This document shows, piece after piece, positions 1 to 11,059 of a DNA stretch of 46,519 nt. The notes under the pieces were generated by a model. The model had not been told where the DNA came from. It was given only the letters and a program-made list of their open reading frames with translations, and ran no database searches. Origin of the DNA: VGCC01 sp044375955 (GTDB taxonomy: Bacteria; Actinomycetota; Actinomycetes; S36-B12); NCBI GenBank assembly GCA_044375955.1, contig JBILLS010000013.1, positions 1 to 46,519 on the forward strand. The letters run 5' to 3'. The position numbers and the translations under genes are program-made. Position 1 is the first letter of the stretch. Every line of letters begins with the position of its first letter.

Positions 1-1384
<1,384 letters not shown>

Positions 1385-1436
1385 ACAGATCTACTTTGGC
1401 AATTCTGTTCGACCTTTCGGTCGCGCAGAGATTTAT

Positions 1437-1458
1437 CGCTGGTCTTACGACCAGCGAA
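1437..1458 (-). repeat. Spacer hairpin between 16S and 23S
   Basis: On the minus strand the arms TCGCTGGTCG and its complement pair almost perfectly around a short loop (GCTGGTC-GTAA-GACCAGC core). It lies about 55 bases before the 23S 5' end, so a role in rRNA processing is the simplest reading. There is no T-run after it, so it is not a terminator. Confidence 0.6.
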
Positions 1459-1478
1459 GATGCTCGCGTCCACTGTGC

Positions 1479-1494
1479 AGTTCTCAAGGTACGG
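1479..1494 (-). repeat. Copy 2 of a 16-base rRNA operon element (spacer copy)
   Basis: The minus-strand sequence CCGTACCTTGAGAACT occurs here in the 16S-23S spacer and again, identically, in the leader before 16S (3410-3425). The two copies are in direct orientation on either side of 16S. Similar TTGAGAACTCAA-type blocks are found in rRNA leaders and spacers of mycobacteria and relatives, where they belong to boxA-like antitermination regions. That role is inferred here. Confidence 0.6.
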
Positions 1495-1749
1495 GCGAGT
1501 GTCCAGCCTTACTGCCCTTAGGCAGGGGCCGGGACCCGCGGTCCGAAGTCACGGCGCAGCCGTTCCTTCAGGACCCAACAGCGTGCCTGATGATCGAGGG
1601 ATTGACACTCGTTCCACTCCGGAGAACCGGTTGTACTGGAATGCCGTCCCCAACGGGACATCCATATCGATGTTCCACCCATGAGCTGACCCCCTCGACG
1701 CGTTCGGTCGAGGCGGGCTCTGGATGCGCCTTGCGGCGCACCAGGTGCT

Positions 1750-3278
<1,529 letters not shown>

Positions 3279-3474
3279 GAATGTGTTTGATGCTGGCAGA
3301 CAGAGCTGTGTGCTCATGTCAACCAAAGGAATCCGTGCGACGCGATGGGGCAAGCCCCATCACCCCGCAACGGGGTAATGATTTGGCATTGACAAATGAC
3401 ACGCTGTTGAGTTCTCAAGGTACGGACGCGCACCGAACCCGGGTCTCTCGACCCGAATTTGGGGCAACATTCCA
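3279..3474 (-). promoter_or_regulatory. rRNA operon leader with hairpins
   Basis: About 190 bases lie between the predicted transcription start and 16S; no gene is present. Read on the minus strand they hold, in order: a small GGGTC-GAGA-GACCC hairpin (3441-3454) just after the start; the CCGTACCTTGAGAACT element (3410-3425); a hairpin CATTACCCCG-TTG-CGGGGTGATG (3359-3381); and a second hairpin sharing its end, GATGGGG-CTTG-CCCCATC (3344-3361). The last two overlap by a few bases and cannot form fully at the same time. Probable roles are antitermination and 16S 5' processing. Confidence 0.65.
3410..3425 (-). repeat. Copy 1 of a 16-base rRNA operon element (leader copy)
   Basis: Identical to 1479-1494: CCGTACCTTGAGAACT on the minus strand. 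Here it is followed by CAACAGCGTG, whereas the spacer copy is followed by GCACAGTGG, so similarity fades just after the repeat. Its location, about 50 bases after the predicted start of transcription, suits a boxA-like antitermination site. Confidence 0.6.
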
Positions 3475-3503
3475 AATTTACGCGAAAGCGAGTAGGAAGT
3501 CAA
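3475..3503 (-). promoter_or_regulatory. rRNA operon promoter
   Basis: On the minus strand a -35 box TTGACT (3498-3503) and a -10 box TAAATT (3475-3480) are separated by exactly 17 bases, close to the sigma-70/SigA consensus TTGACA-N17-TATAAT. Transcription would begin near 3468 and proceed into 16S about 190 bases later. The remaining bases up to the tyrS stop at 3620 carry no gene and no clear intrinsic terminator, so read-through from tyrS into rrn is possible. Confidence 0.8.
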
Positions 3504-3619
3504 AACGCCCTAGTCGGACATTTCTCTCGAATCGCGTCCCGCGGACCGGCCTGACGTCCGTTCCTCCAGCGGGGGGAGGAAAAGAGTACGTCATGGGGGG
3601 CCGCCAAGGCAAATCGCCC

Positions 3620-4894
3620 CTAGCGGAGCCGGATCCCGCCGATCGTGCGCTTGCCCCGACGCAGGACCAGCCACCGGCCGTGGAGCAGCTCCCCCAAGGC
3701 CGGACGCAGGGCGGGGTCCTCGACGCGCACGTTGTTGAGGTAGGCGCCACCTTCATTGACCGCCCGACGGGCCGCCCCCTTGGAGTCGACCAGGCCCGCG
3801 CGTACGAGCAGTTCATCCACGGAGGGGAGGTGGCCGTCCTGCACCTCGGCTGGATCGACCTCGCCGTGCGGCGCTTCGGTCAGTGCCGCGGCCAGGGTGG
3901 ACTCCGGGATCGAGGTCAGTTCACCCTGCCCGAAGAGCACGCGCCCCGCTTCCTCCGCGGCCCGGCGCTCGGACTCGCCATGCACGAGATCGGTCAACTC
4001 CTCCGCGAGCGCCCGCTGCGCCGCACGCTCATGTGGCCGTTCACGCGTGGACTCGAGTAGTGCATCAATGTCTGCGCGCGAGCGGAAGGAATACGTGTGC
4101 AGCAACGTGGGCACATCACGGTCATCTGAATTCAGCCAGAACTGGAAGAAGGCGTACGGGCTTGTCAACTCCGGGTCGAGCCACACCGTCCCCGACTCCG
4201 TCTTGCCGAACTTTGTGCCGTCGGCCTTCGTCAGCAGCGGGGTCGTGAGTGCATGCGCGTGCGCACCCTCGACCCGACGGATCAGATCGACACCCGCGGT
4301 GATGTTGCCCCACTGATCCGATCCACCCGTCTGCAGAACGCAGTCGTAACGCCGATACAACTCGAGAAAGTCGAAGGACTGCAGCAACTGGTAGCTGAAT
4401 TCGGTGAAGCTGATCCCATCTTTGGCGAGCCGGGCGGCCACCGCCTCCCGGTCGAGCATCCGGTTCACGCTGAAGTGCTTGCCGATGTCGCGGAGGAATT
4501 CCAGAACCCCGACTCCCTCGGTCCAGTCGTAGTTGTTGACCATGACCGCGGCATTACCGCCCGTGAAGTCGTAGTAACGCTCAAGCTGCGTCCGGATACG
4601 CGCCACCCACTGCTCTACGACGTCACGTGGATTCAGGCTGCGCTCCCCGCTCTCCTTCGGGTCACCGATCAGGCCCGTGGCACCACCGACCAGTGCCAGG
4701 GGTCGATGCCCCAGAAGCTGGAACCGCCGGATCGTGAGGATCTGCGCCAGGTTGCCCAGGTGGAGGCTCGGCGCGGTGGGGTCGAAGCCGCAGTAGAGCG
4801 TGACCGACTCCGCGGTGACTGTGCGGAGTGCGTCGGGATCCGTGCTCTGCGCGATGAGGCCGCGCCACTCGAGTTCGTCGATGATCCCGGTCAT
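3620..4894 (-). CDS. tyrS: Tyrosyl-tRNA synthetase
   Basis: Class I aminoacyl-tRNA synthetase that charges tRNA-Tyr in the cytoplasm. The 424-residue product has the HIGH-type signature HLGN at residues 45-48, the GSDQWGN substrate block at 191-197, the KMSKS-type loop KFGKT at 228-232, and a C-terminal S4 RNA-binding domain (about 355-420, with DELLVRAGLVDSKGAARR). I chose the ATG at 4894 because MTGIIDELEWRGLIAQ matches the usual N-terminus; a GTG at 4918 and an ATG at 4912 are in-frame alternatives with no better ribosome binding site. A weak -10-like AAGAAT ends 6 bases before 4894, so a leaderless message is possible. It lies downstream of argH across the divergent glycosylase gene and upstream of the rRNA promoter. 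No T-box leader can fit in the 49-base divergent gap. Confidence 0.97.
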   Translation of the reverse strand: MTGIIDELEWRGLIAQSTDPDALRTVTAESVTLYCGFDPTAPSLHLGNLAQILTIRRFQLLGHRPLALVGGATGLIGDPKESGERSLNPRDVVEQWVARIRTQLERYYDFTGGNAAVMVNNYDWTEGVGVLEFLRDIGKHFSVNRMLDREAVAARLAKDGISFTEFSYQLLQSFDFLELYRRYDCVLQTGGSDQWGNITAGVDLIRRVEGAHAHALTTPLLTKADGTKFGKTESGTVWLDPELTSPYAFFQFWLNSDDRDVPTLLHTYSFRSRADIDALLESTRERPHERAAQRALAEELTDLVHGESERRAAEEAGRVLFGQGELTSIPESTLAAALTEAPHGEVDPAEVQDGHLPSVDELLVRAGLVDSKGAARRAVNEGGAYLNNVRVEDPALRPALGELLHGRWLVLRRGKRTIGGIRLR

Positions 4895-4943
4895 CTCCGC
4901 ATTCTTGCCCATACGCACCGAGGTGCCCTGGCATCATGCGCGC

Positions 4944-5585
4944 GTGGCGTACTCCCGGGCGAAAATGCAGGCCGCCGCCGATCACATCGTCCACGCCGAT
5001 CCTGCCTTCGCCGCGATCGTCGCGGAGTCCCCCCTCTGCACCATCGGTAAGGGTTCCCGGACCCAACTGAGTCCCTTTCACTCCCTCGTGGGATCGGTGA
5101 TCGCCCAACAGCTCTCCGTGAAGGCCGCAGACACCATCACGAGCCGCGTCGAGGAGAACCTCGGTGGCGAGGTCACTGCGCAGCGCATCGTCGAGGTCCA
5201 CGAGTCTGAATTGCGCGCAGCGGGACTGTCGGGTGCCAAGACCCGCACGATCAAAGGCCTGGCCCATGCCGTTCACGAGGGTGTCCTGGACCTCGAGCGA
5301 ACACTGACCCACCCCGTGGACTCGGCGATCGTCGCCGAACTCACGAAACTCTGGGGCATCGGACGTTGGACCGCCGAGATGTTCCTGATGTTCACCATGC
5401 ACCGGCTCGACGTCTGGCCGACAGGTGACCTCGCGATGCGTAAGGGATGGAACATCATCCACGGGACAACGGGAGATATCGATCCGCAGATCCTGGAGCC
5501 ACTCGGCGATCCGCTTCGTCCCTATCGCAGCGTCGCCGCCTGGTACTGCTGGCGAGCGGTCGAGGGCGGCAGCTCTAGCTGGTGA
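4944..5585 (+). CDS. AlkA-type DNA-3-methyladenine glycosylase (HhH-GPD family)
   Basis: Base-excision repair enzyme that removes alkylated purines from DNA; the only plus-strand gene in the window. The 213-residue product shows the helix-hairpin-helix block LWGIGRWTA at residues 136-144, followed by VWPTGDLAMRKG with the likely catalytic aspartate D162, the order typical of the HhH-GPD superfamily. I start it at GTG 4944; an ATG at 4965 (M8) is an alternative. A -10-like CATCAT ends 6 bases before the GTG, suggesting a leaderless message. It is divergent from tyrS (49 bases) and convergent with the VanZ-like gene, overlapping its end by 11 bases. Compared with E. coli AlkA it lacks the long N-terminal domain, like other short DNA-3-methyladenine glycosylase 2 proteins. 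Exact substrate range is unknown. Confidence 0.88.
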   Translation: MAYSRAKMQAAADHIVHADPAFAAIVAESPLCTIGKGSRTQLSPFHSLVGSVIAQQLSVKAADTITSRVEENLGGEVTAQRIVEVHESELRAAGLSGAKTRTIKGLAHAVHEGVLDLERTLTHPVDSAIVAELTKLWGIGRWTAEMFLMFTMHRLDVWPTGDLAMRKGWNIIHGTTGDIDPQILEPLGDPLRPYRSVAAWYCWRAVEGGSSSW

Positions 5586-5922
5586 GACGTGAGCCGATCC
5601 ACCAGGCACCGAGGGCGATCAGCGCACCGGCCGCATTCGATGCGACGTCGAGGAGGGATCCGGATCGATCGGAGGTCAGCGTTTGCAGGAGCTCCATCAG
5701 AATTCCGATCCCCATCGTGATCGCACCGGTCAGCAGTAATCTCGGCCGTCTCTGCGAAGCGAGGAACAGCAGGGTGAGCCCCAGGTACCCCGCGATATGC
5801 ACGAGGACGTCACCGAAGGTGAAGGCGCCCTGCACAGATTCCTGCGGCGCCAGGGAACCCCAGGTGAGGACTGCGAGCCACACCACAGCGGCGGCGCGAG
5901 CAACCGCAATGCGCGCGCTCAT
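5575..5922 (-). CDS. VanZ-like small membrane protein
   Basis: A 115-residue hydrophobic protein with about four membrane-spanning stretches (roughly residues 8-27, 38-56, 62-82 and 92-110). The pattern HIAGYLGLTLLF ... GILMELLQ ... LLDVASNAAGALIG is typical of the VanZ-like family, named after the teicoplanin-resistance protein VanZ; most members have no known role. Its ATG overlaps the argH stop by four bases (ATGA), so it is probably translated from the arginine operon message, but nothing in the sequence links it to arginine. Its 3' end overlaps the convergent glycosylase gene. A resistance function should not be assumed. Confidence 0.8.
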   Translation of the reverse strand: MSARIAVARAAAVVWLAVLTWGSLAPQESVQGAFTFGDVLVHIAGYLGLTLLFLASQRRPRLLLTGAITMGIGILMELLQTLTSDRSGSLLDVASNAAGALIALGAWWIGSRLTS

Positions 5923-7325
5923 GCCCAGCGGCGCCGCTCCTGCGCGATCCGCGCATCGAGTTCGTCGAGTTGCTTGGCCACCCGCTTCGGGGACGTCCCC
6001 CCCTGGGCATCGCGGGCGGACATTGATCCCTCGACGCTGAGGACCCCCCGCACCTCGGGTGTGAGAGCCGGATCGATACCAGAGAGTTCTGAGTCAGTGA
6101 GATCCCAGAGTTCCACTCCACGGGCCTCTGCAACGCGCACGCACTCCCCGGCGATCTCATGCGCCCTGCGGAACGGGACTTCGGACCGGACCAACCACTC
6201 CGCGATGTCGGTGGCGAGCGCGAATCCCTCGGGGGCCGACGCCGCCATCCGCTCGGTGTCGAAGCGCAGGGTCGCGATCATTCCCGTCATGGCGGGCAAC
6301 ACGAGCAGGAGTTGATCAGCAGTGTCGATGGCGGGTTCCTTGTCCTCCTGCAGATCCCGGTTGTAGCCGAAGGGCATCCCCTTCAATGTGGCCAGGAGCC
6401 CGGTGAGGTTGCCGATAAGGCGACCCGCCTTACCGCGCGCCAACTCCGCGACATCCGGGTTCTTCTTCTGCGGCATGATCGACGATCCCGTCGACCATTG
6501 GTCGTCGAGGTGGGCCCAGCCGAACTCGCGCGACGCCATGAGGATCACTTCCTCACCGATGCGCGAGAGGTGGACACCGATCATGGCGCCCACGAAACAG
6601 AACTCCGCCACCCAGTCCCGATCGCTCGTGGCATCGATCGAGTTGCCGAGAGCCACCTCGAATCCGAGCTCCGCGGCCACGGCCTCTGGATCGAGATCCA
6701 ATGATGATCCCGCCAGCGCACCCGCACCCAGGGGCGAGATGGACGCGCGCCGATTCCAATCGGCGAGCCGATCGACGTCGCGCAGCAGGGCGTGCGCGTG
6801 CTTCGCCACCTCGTGGCCGAAGGACACCGGTTGCGCATGCTGCAGATGGGTGAATCCCGGAGCCGCCGAGTTCACATGTGCGCGGGCCTGGGTCTGCAGC
6901 GCGGCGATGAGATCCATGGTCGCGACGGCGATGGCGCGTGCAGCATCCCGCAGGTAGAGCCGAAAGTCGGTCGCCACCTGATCGTTGCGGCTACGCCCCG
7001 CACGCAACTTCCCACCCAGATCGCCGAGCCGCTCCACGAGGACGCGTTCGATGGCCGTGTGGACGTCCTCATCGGCTGCAGTCGGCTCGATGTCCCCGGC
7101 AAGGATGCCCGCGGACACCTCGTCGATCGCAGCCTCGACGAGCCCGAGCTCCTCCGAGGTCAGCAATCCGGCACGCGCGAGCACGCGCGCATGCGCGCGG
7201 GTCTGCAGGAGGTCGTAGGGAGCCAGGCGCCAGTCGACGTGCACCGAACGACTCAAGGCCGCCATCGCGTCGGAGGGTCCGCTGGCGAACCTGCCACCCC
7301 AGAGCCGCAGGGTTTCCTCACTCAT
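5919..7325 (-). CDS. argH: Argininosuccinate lyase
   Basis: Last step of arginine synthesis: splits argininosuccinate into arginine and fumarate. The 468-residue product has normal length for the fumarase/aspartase superfamily. Visible landmarks are RSRNDQV at 111-117, the THLQHAQP block at 159-166 with the catalytic-type His160, and the family signature GSSIMPQKKNP at 280-290 with the mobile-loop serines. It starts at ATG 7325, 11 bases after the argR stop, and ends in a four-base overlap with the VanZ-like gene. In most Actinobacteria argG precedes argH; here argR does, so the substrate must come from an argG located elsewhere. Confidence 0.98.
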   Translation of the reverse strand: MSEETLRLWGGRFASGPSDAMAALSRSVHVDWRLAPYDLLQTRAHARVLARAGLLTSEELGLVEAAIDEVSAGILAGDIEPTAADEDVHTAIERVLVERLGDLGGKLRAGRSRNDQVATDFRLYLRDAARAIAVATMDLIAALQTQARAHVNSAAPGFTHLQHAQPVSFGHEVAKHAHALLRDVDRLADWNRRASISPLGAGALAGSSLDLDPEAVAAELGFEVALGNSIDATSDRDWVAEFCFVGAMIGVHLSRIGEEVILMASREFGWAHLDDQWSTGSSIMPQKKNPDVAELARGKAGRLIGNLTGLLATLKGMPFGYNRDLQEDKEPAIDTADQLLLVLPAMTGMIATLRFDTERMAASAPEGFALATDIAEWLVRSEVPFRRAHEIAGECVRVAEARGVELWDLTDSELSGIDPALTPEVRGVLSVEGSMSARDAQGGTSPKRVAKQLDELDARIAQERRRWA

Positions 7326-7336
7326 GTCTTCCTCCC

Positions 7337-7831
7337 CTACCGGCTCGTGCTCATGGCCACCAGAGTCTCGCAGAGACTCTGCGCATCCTTGGGTGTGCGC
7401 ATCACGATGATGATCGTGTCGTCACCGGCCACTGTGCCCACGGTCTCGAACGCGGGATTGCGGTCCAGATGCCCGGCGAGGTACTGCGCCGCACCCGGTG
7501 GCGTGCGCACAACGGCGATGTTCCCCGCTGCTTCCGCGCGAAGAAGGGTGTCGGCGACGATGCGCTGCAAGGAATGGTCGTCCCGGGGAAGCGAGGTGTC
7601 GATCGCCGCACGTGACGGAACCGAGTACCGCACCTCGCCGTTGGGCAGGTGCTCCTTGACGGCACCCAGGGCGTCGAGGTCACGGGAGAGTGTCGCCTGG
7701 GTGACGTGGATCCCTTCGGCATCGAGCAACCGTCCCAAGTCTTCCTGCGAAGCCACCTGTTGGGTGCTCACCAATGCCGCGATCCGTGCTCTGCGCGCCA
7801 CCATGGACAGGGGAACCGTGCGCGTCTTCAT
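7337..7831 (-). CDS. argR: Arginine repressor
   Basis: Hexameric DNA-binding repressor that uses L-arginine as co-repressor. The 164-residue product has a winged-helix N-terminal domain (about 12-75) containing TQATLSRDL at 44-52, the canonical DNA-reading SR motif, and a C-terminal arginine-binding/oligomerisation domain with VAGDDTIIIVMR. The ATG at 7831 is preceded by GGGGAGG six bases away and overlaps the argD stop (ATGA), so I prefer it to the in-frame codon at 7846. Its probable target is the palindrome at 12083-12102 before argC, giving autoregulation of the whole operon. argF normally sits between argD and argR in this group and is missing. Confidence 0.97.
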   Translation of the reverse strand: MKTRTVPLSMVARRARIAALVSTQQVASQEDLGRLLDAEGIHVTQATLSRDLDALGAVKEHLPNGEVRYSVPSRAAIDTSLPRDDHSLQRIVADTLLRAEAAGNIAVVRTPPGAAQYLAGHLDRNPAFETVGTVAGDDTIIIVMRTPKDAQSLCETLVAMSTSR

Positions 7832-8982
7832 GCGATCCTCCCCCACGCCGCGATCGCATCGTCGATGTCCTCGTCGCGGATCGTCAGGGCCGGAGCCATG
7901 CGAATCGCGGTCGGGGAAACCGGATTGGCGAGTACCCCGTGCGCCCGCAGGTTGGCTTCCACGTCGGCGGACGGACTCGCGGTCAGCGCTGCCGCCCGGA
8001 GTAGGCCGCGCCCGCGCACCTCACTCACCGCGTCTCCCGCGACTTTCATCACGCCTGCGGCGAGCCGATCCCCTGCATCCTGAACCCTCGCGAGCAAACC
8101 ATCGGATTCGATGGCATCGATGACGGTCAGTGCAGCGCGCGCGCTTACCGGGTTACCGCCGAACGTCGATCCGTGCATCCCCGGGCCAAAGAGCGATGCA
8201 GCTGCACCGATCCCGATCACCGCTCCCATGGGGATCCCTCCGGCGAGCCCCTTGGCCAGCGTGATGACATCGGGAGTGATGCCCTCCCACTGGTACCCGA
8301 ACCAGTGTCCGGTGCGCCCCATGCCGGTCTGCACTTCATCGAGCACGAGGAGTGCACCGGTGCTTGTCGTGAGTTCGCGCGCGGCGCGCAGGTAGCCCTC
8401 GGGTGGGACGATCACGCCCCCTTCACCCTGAATGGGCTCGAGGAAGACAGCGGCGGTGTCGGTGTCCACAGCCGTTGCGAGTGCGGCTGCATCGCCAAAC
8501 GGCACCACGTGGACCTCACCCGGCAAAGGGCGGAAGGGATCGGCTTTCCCGGGCTGCGCGGTGAGCGCGAGGGCACCCATGGTGCGCCCGTGGAAGGACC
8601 CCTCGGCGACCACCACCTTCGTGCGGCCGGTCAGCCGGCTCATCTTGAAGGCCGCCTCGTTCGCCTCCGCTCCGGAGTTGCAGAAGAAGACGCGCGCCGA
8701 GTCATCCCCGACGAGTCCGATCAGTCGCTCGGCGAGGGCGAGACCGGGTTCGGATGCATAGAGGTTGCTCACGTGACCGAGGGTCGACCACTGCTCCGCG
8801 ATGGCATTCGCGACACGGGGATCGCCGTGACCCAATGCATTGACCGCGATGCCGGCGATCAGATCGACGTACTCGCGCCCATCCACATCCCACACCCGCG
8901 ACCCCGCACCCCGGACGAGCATCACCTTGGGCGCGCCGTAGTTGTTCATCATGGATGCAGCCCACCGGTCGTGCCAGGTCAT
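7828..8982 (-). CDS. argD: Acetylornithine aminotransferase
   Basis: PLP-dependent class III aminotransferase converting N-acetylglutamate semialdehyde to N-acetylornithine. The 384-residue product contains NSGAEANE at 102-109, the LDEVQ block with the PLP-contacting Asp215, and TLAKGLAGGIPMG with the Schiff-base Lys244. Start ATG 8982 overlaps the argB stop (ATGA) and follows a GAGGTG ribosome binding site; a longer frame upstream reads through argB and has no homology. It is the fourth gene of the arginine operon and is directly followed by argR. Confidence 0.97.
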   Translation of the reverse strand: MTWHDRWAASMMNNYGAPKVMLVRGAGSRVWDVDGREYVDLIAGIAVNALGHGDPRVANAIAEQWSTLGHVSNLYASEPGLALAERLIGLVGDDSARVFFCNSGAEANEAAFKMSRLTGRTKVVVAEGSFHGRTMGALALTAQPGKADPFRPLPGEVHVVPFGDAAALATAVDTDTAAVFLEPIQGEGGVIVPPEGYLRAARELTTSTGALLVLDEVQTGMGRTGHWFGYQWEGITPDVITLAKGLAGGIPMGAVIGIGAAASLFGPGMHGSTFGGNPVSARAALTVIDAIESDGLLARVQDAGDRLAAGVMKVAGDAVSEVRGRGLLRAAALTASPSADVEANLRAHGVLANPVSPTAIRMAPALTIRDEDIDDAIAAWGRIA

Positions 8983-9896
8983 GACGCCACCTCGTCGGGC
9001 AGCACCAGGGTTCCTACCCCGTGATCGGTGAAGATCTCGACGAGAAGGCCGTGCGGCACTCGCCCGTCGATGATGTGGGCGCGCGGGACGCCGGCCTCCA
9101 CCGCGCGCAGGCACGCCTCCATCTTCGGCACCATCCCCGCCGACAGCGTGGGGAGAAGTTCCCGGAGTTCGTGGGCGGTGATGGAGGCCACCACCTCGTT
9201 GCTCGCCGGCCAGTCCCGATACAGGCCCTCGACGTCCGTGAGCACCACCAACGTGCCGGCGCCCAGTGCCGCCGCGATCGCTGCAGCACCCGTATCCGCG
9301 TTCACGTTGAGCACGTCGTGGGTCGATGTTGCCGCCACGGTGGAGATCACGGGGACCTGTCCCGCATCGATCGCGATGAGGATGCGCTGGGTGTCGACGG
9401 TCACGATGTCGCCGACGAGCCCGACGTCGACGATCTCACCGTCCACAAGCGCGCCACGCTTTTCACCGATGAGGAGACCGTCGACATCTCCCGACATACC
9501 GATCGCGACCGGGGCGTGCCGGTTGATCGCCTCCACGAGACCCACCTGCACCTCGCCCACCAGGACATCGCGCACCACCTGCATGACATCCGGTGTGGTG
9601 ACGCGCAACCCGCCCCGGAATTCCGAGGCGATCCCCTCCTCCTGCAGTCGCGCATTGATTTGGGGTCCGCCGCCATGCACGACGACGGGACGCAGGCCGG
9701 CAAGGCGCAGGAAGACGACGTCGGCAGCAAACGCATCCATCAACGCGTCATCCACCATCGCATTGCCGCCGAACTTGATGACCACGGTGATCCCGTGGAA
9801 TCTCGTCAGCCACGGGACCGCCTCGGCGAGCACGGCCGCGTGGTCGCGCGCCTGGGAAACAGAGACGGAAGAAGGGTCAGGAATCATGGCGGTCAC
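8979..9896 (-). CDS. argB: Acetylglutamate kinase
   Basis: Phosphorylates N-acetyl-L-glutamate, usually the committed and arginine-inhibited step. The 305-residue product belongs to the amino acid kinase family: KFGGNAM at 41-47 is the phosphate-binding lysine/glycine loop, followed by VVHGGGPQI for acetylglutamate binding and a C-terminal VLTDVEGLYRDW nucleotide block. The N-terminal extension of about 30 residues before the kinase core is of the kind found in arginine-sensitive enzymes, so feedback inhibition is likely (inference). Start is GTG 9896, in a four-base GTGA overlap with argJ; ATG 9887 is an alternative three codons later. Confidence 0.97.
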   Translation of the reverse strand: MTAMIPDPSSVSVSQARDHAAVLAEAVPWLTRFHGITVVIKFGGNAMVDDALMDAFAADVVFLRLAGLRPVVVHGGGPQINARLQEEGIASEFRGGLRVTTPDVMQVVRDVLVGEVQVGLVEAINRHAPVAIGMSGDVDGLLIGEKRGALVDGEIVDVGLVGDIVTVDTQRILIAIDAGQVPVISTVAATSTHDVLNVNADTGAAAIAAALGAGTLVVLTDVEGLYRDWPASNEVVASITAHELRELLPTLSAGMVPKMEACLRAVEAGVPRAHIIDGRVPHGLLVEIFTDHGVGTLVLPDEVAS

Positions 9897-11059
9897 GTCG
9901 CGTATGCGGAGTTCTCGTGGACATAGGCGGCGGTGAGGTCGTTAGTCCACACCGTGGCCTGCGCGTCTCCCGCGCCCAGGGAAATGTCGATCGCGACGAT
10001 CCGATCGGCCATGCTCACCCACTCGCGTGGATCCCCGACGCCACCGCCCCGACACACCACGACCCCGTTGATGGCGACGTCGACCTGGTTCGAATCGAAG
10101 GTCACCGCGGTGGTTCCGAGGGCGGCCAGGACACGGCCCCAGTTGGGGTCCTCGCCGTGGATAGCGCATTTGAGCAGGTTGCTCCGCGCCACCGCGCGCG
10201 CCGCCTCGACGGCCTCATCTTCGGTGAGGGCTCCGCGCACGGTGATGGACACCTCCTTCGACGCTCCCTCCGCGTCGGCGATCAGTTGTCGCGCCAGGTC
10301 GGCGCAGACCGATTCGAGCACCCGCGCGAACTCCTGAGCATCGGGGCGGACACCGGATGCTCCGTTCGCGAGTGCGATGACCGTGTCATTCGTGGACATG
10401 CAACCGTCGGAGTCGATGCGATCGAAGGTCCGCGAGGTGGCCGTGCGTAGCGCACCGTCGAGGACGGCGCGCTCGACGTCGGCGTCGGTCGTGAGGACCA
10501 CGAGCATGGTGGCCAGCCCCGGCGCGAGCATGCCGGCACCCTTGGCCATTCCTCCCACGATGTAGCCATTCCCCGCGCACTCGGCGACCTTCGGAACCGA
10601 GTCCGTGGTCATGATGGCCTGGGCCGCGGCCGGGCCACCTGTCGCAGACATGAGTTCGACGGCACTCTCGATCCCTGCCTGCACTCGGTCTATGGGCAGG
10701 AGCTCGCCGATCAGGCCCGTGGAACAGACCAGTACGTCGCCCGCACCGATATCGCTGCCCGCTGACTGAAGCCTTGCAGCGGTGTGCTCGGCCATAGCGT
10801 GGGCGTCGGCGAATCCCTGCGGTCCGGTGCAGGCGTTGGCGCCACCGGAATTGAGGATCACCGCCCGTGCCATACCGTCGGCGATCGCTTGCCGTGACCA
10901 CACGACCGGTGCCGCGGGGAACCGATTCGAGGTGAACACGGCGGCAGCGACATCGCGCGGGCCGTCGTTGACGACGATCGCCACATCGGGCTTGCCCGAT
11001 GCCTTGATGCCTGCGGCTACTCCGGCAGCGCTGAAGCCACGTGGGGCGGTCACGCTCAT
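9893..11059 (-). CDS. argJ: Glutamate N-acetyltransferase / amino-acid N-acetyltransferase
   Basis: Transfers the acetyl group from acetylornithine to glutamate, making the arginine pathway cyclic; some members also use acetyl-CoA. The 388-residue precursor carries the self-cleavage site A183-T184 within MLAPGLATMLVVLTTD; Thr184 becomes the N-terminal nucleophile of the beta chain after autoproteolysis. The oxyanion-hole type STGLIGE block is at 113-119. ATG 11059 overlaps the argC stop by four bases. No separate argE-like deacylase is in the operon, consistent with the recycling route. Confidence 0.97.
   Translation of the reverse strand: MSVTAPRGFSAAGVAAGIKASGKPDVAIVVNDGPRDVAAAVFTSNRFPAAPVVWSRQAIADGMARAVILNSGGANACTGPQGFADAHAMAEHTAARLQSAGSDIGAGDVLVCSTGLIGELLPIDRVQAGIESAVELMSATGGPAAAQAIMTTDSVPKVAECAGNGYIVGGMAKGAGMLAPGLATMLVVLTTDADVERAVLDGALRTATSRTFDRIDSDGCMSTNDTVIALANGASGVRPDAQEFARVLESVCADLARQLIADAEGASKEVSITVRGALTEDEAVEAARAVARSNLLKCAIHGEDPNWGRVLAALGTTAVTFDSNQVDVAINGVVVCRGGGVGDPREWVSMADRIVAIDISLGAGDAQATVWTNDLTAAYVHENSAYAT

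Noticed and set aside
3504..3619. Intrinsic terminator between tyrS and the rRNA promoter
   Set aside because: I find no stem followed by a T-run on the minus strand; only a C-rich stretch is present.
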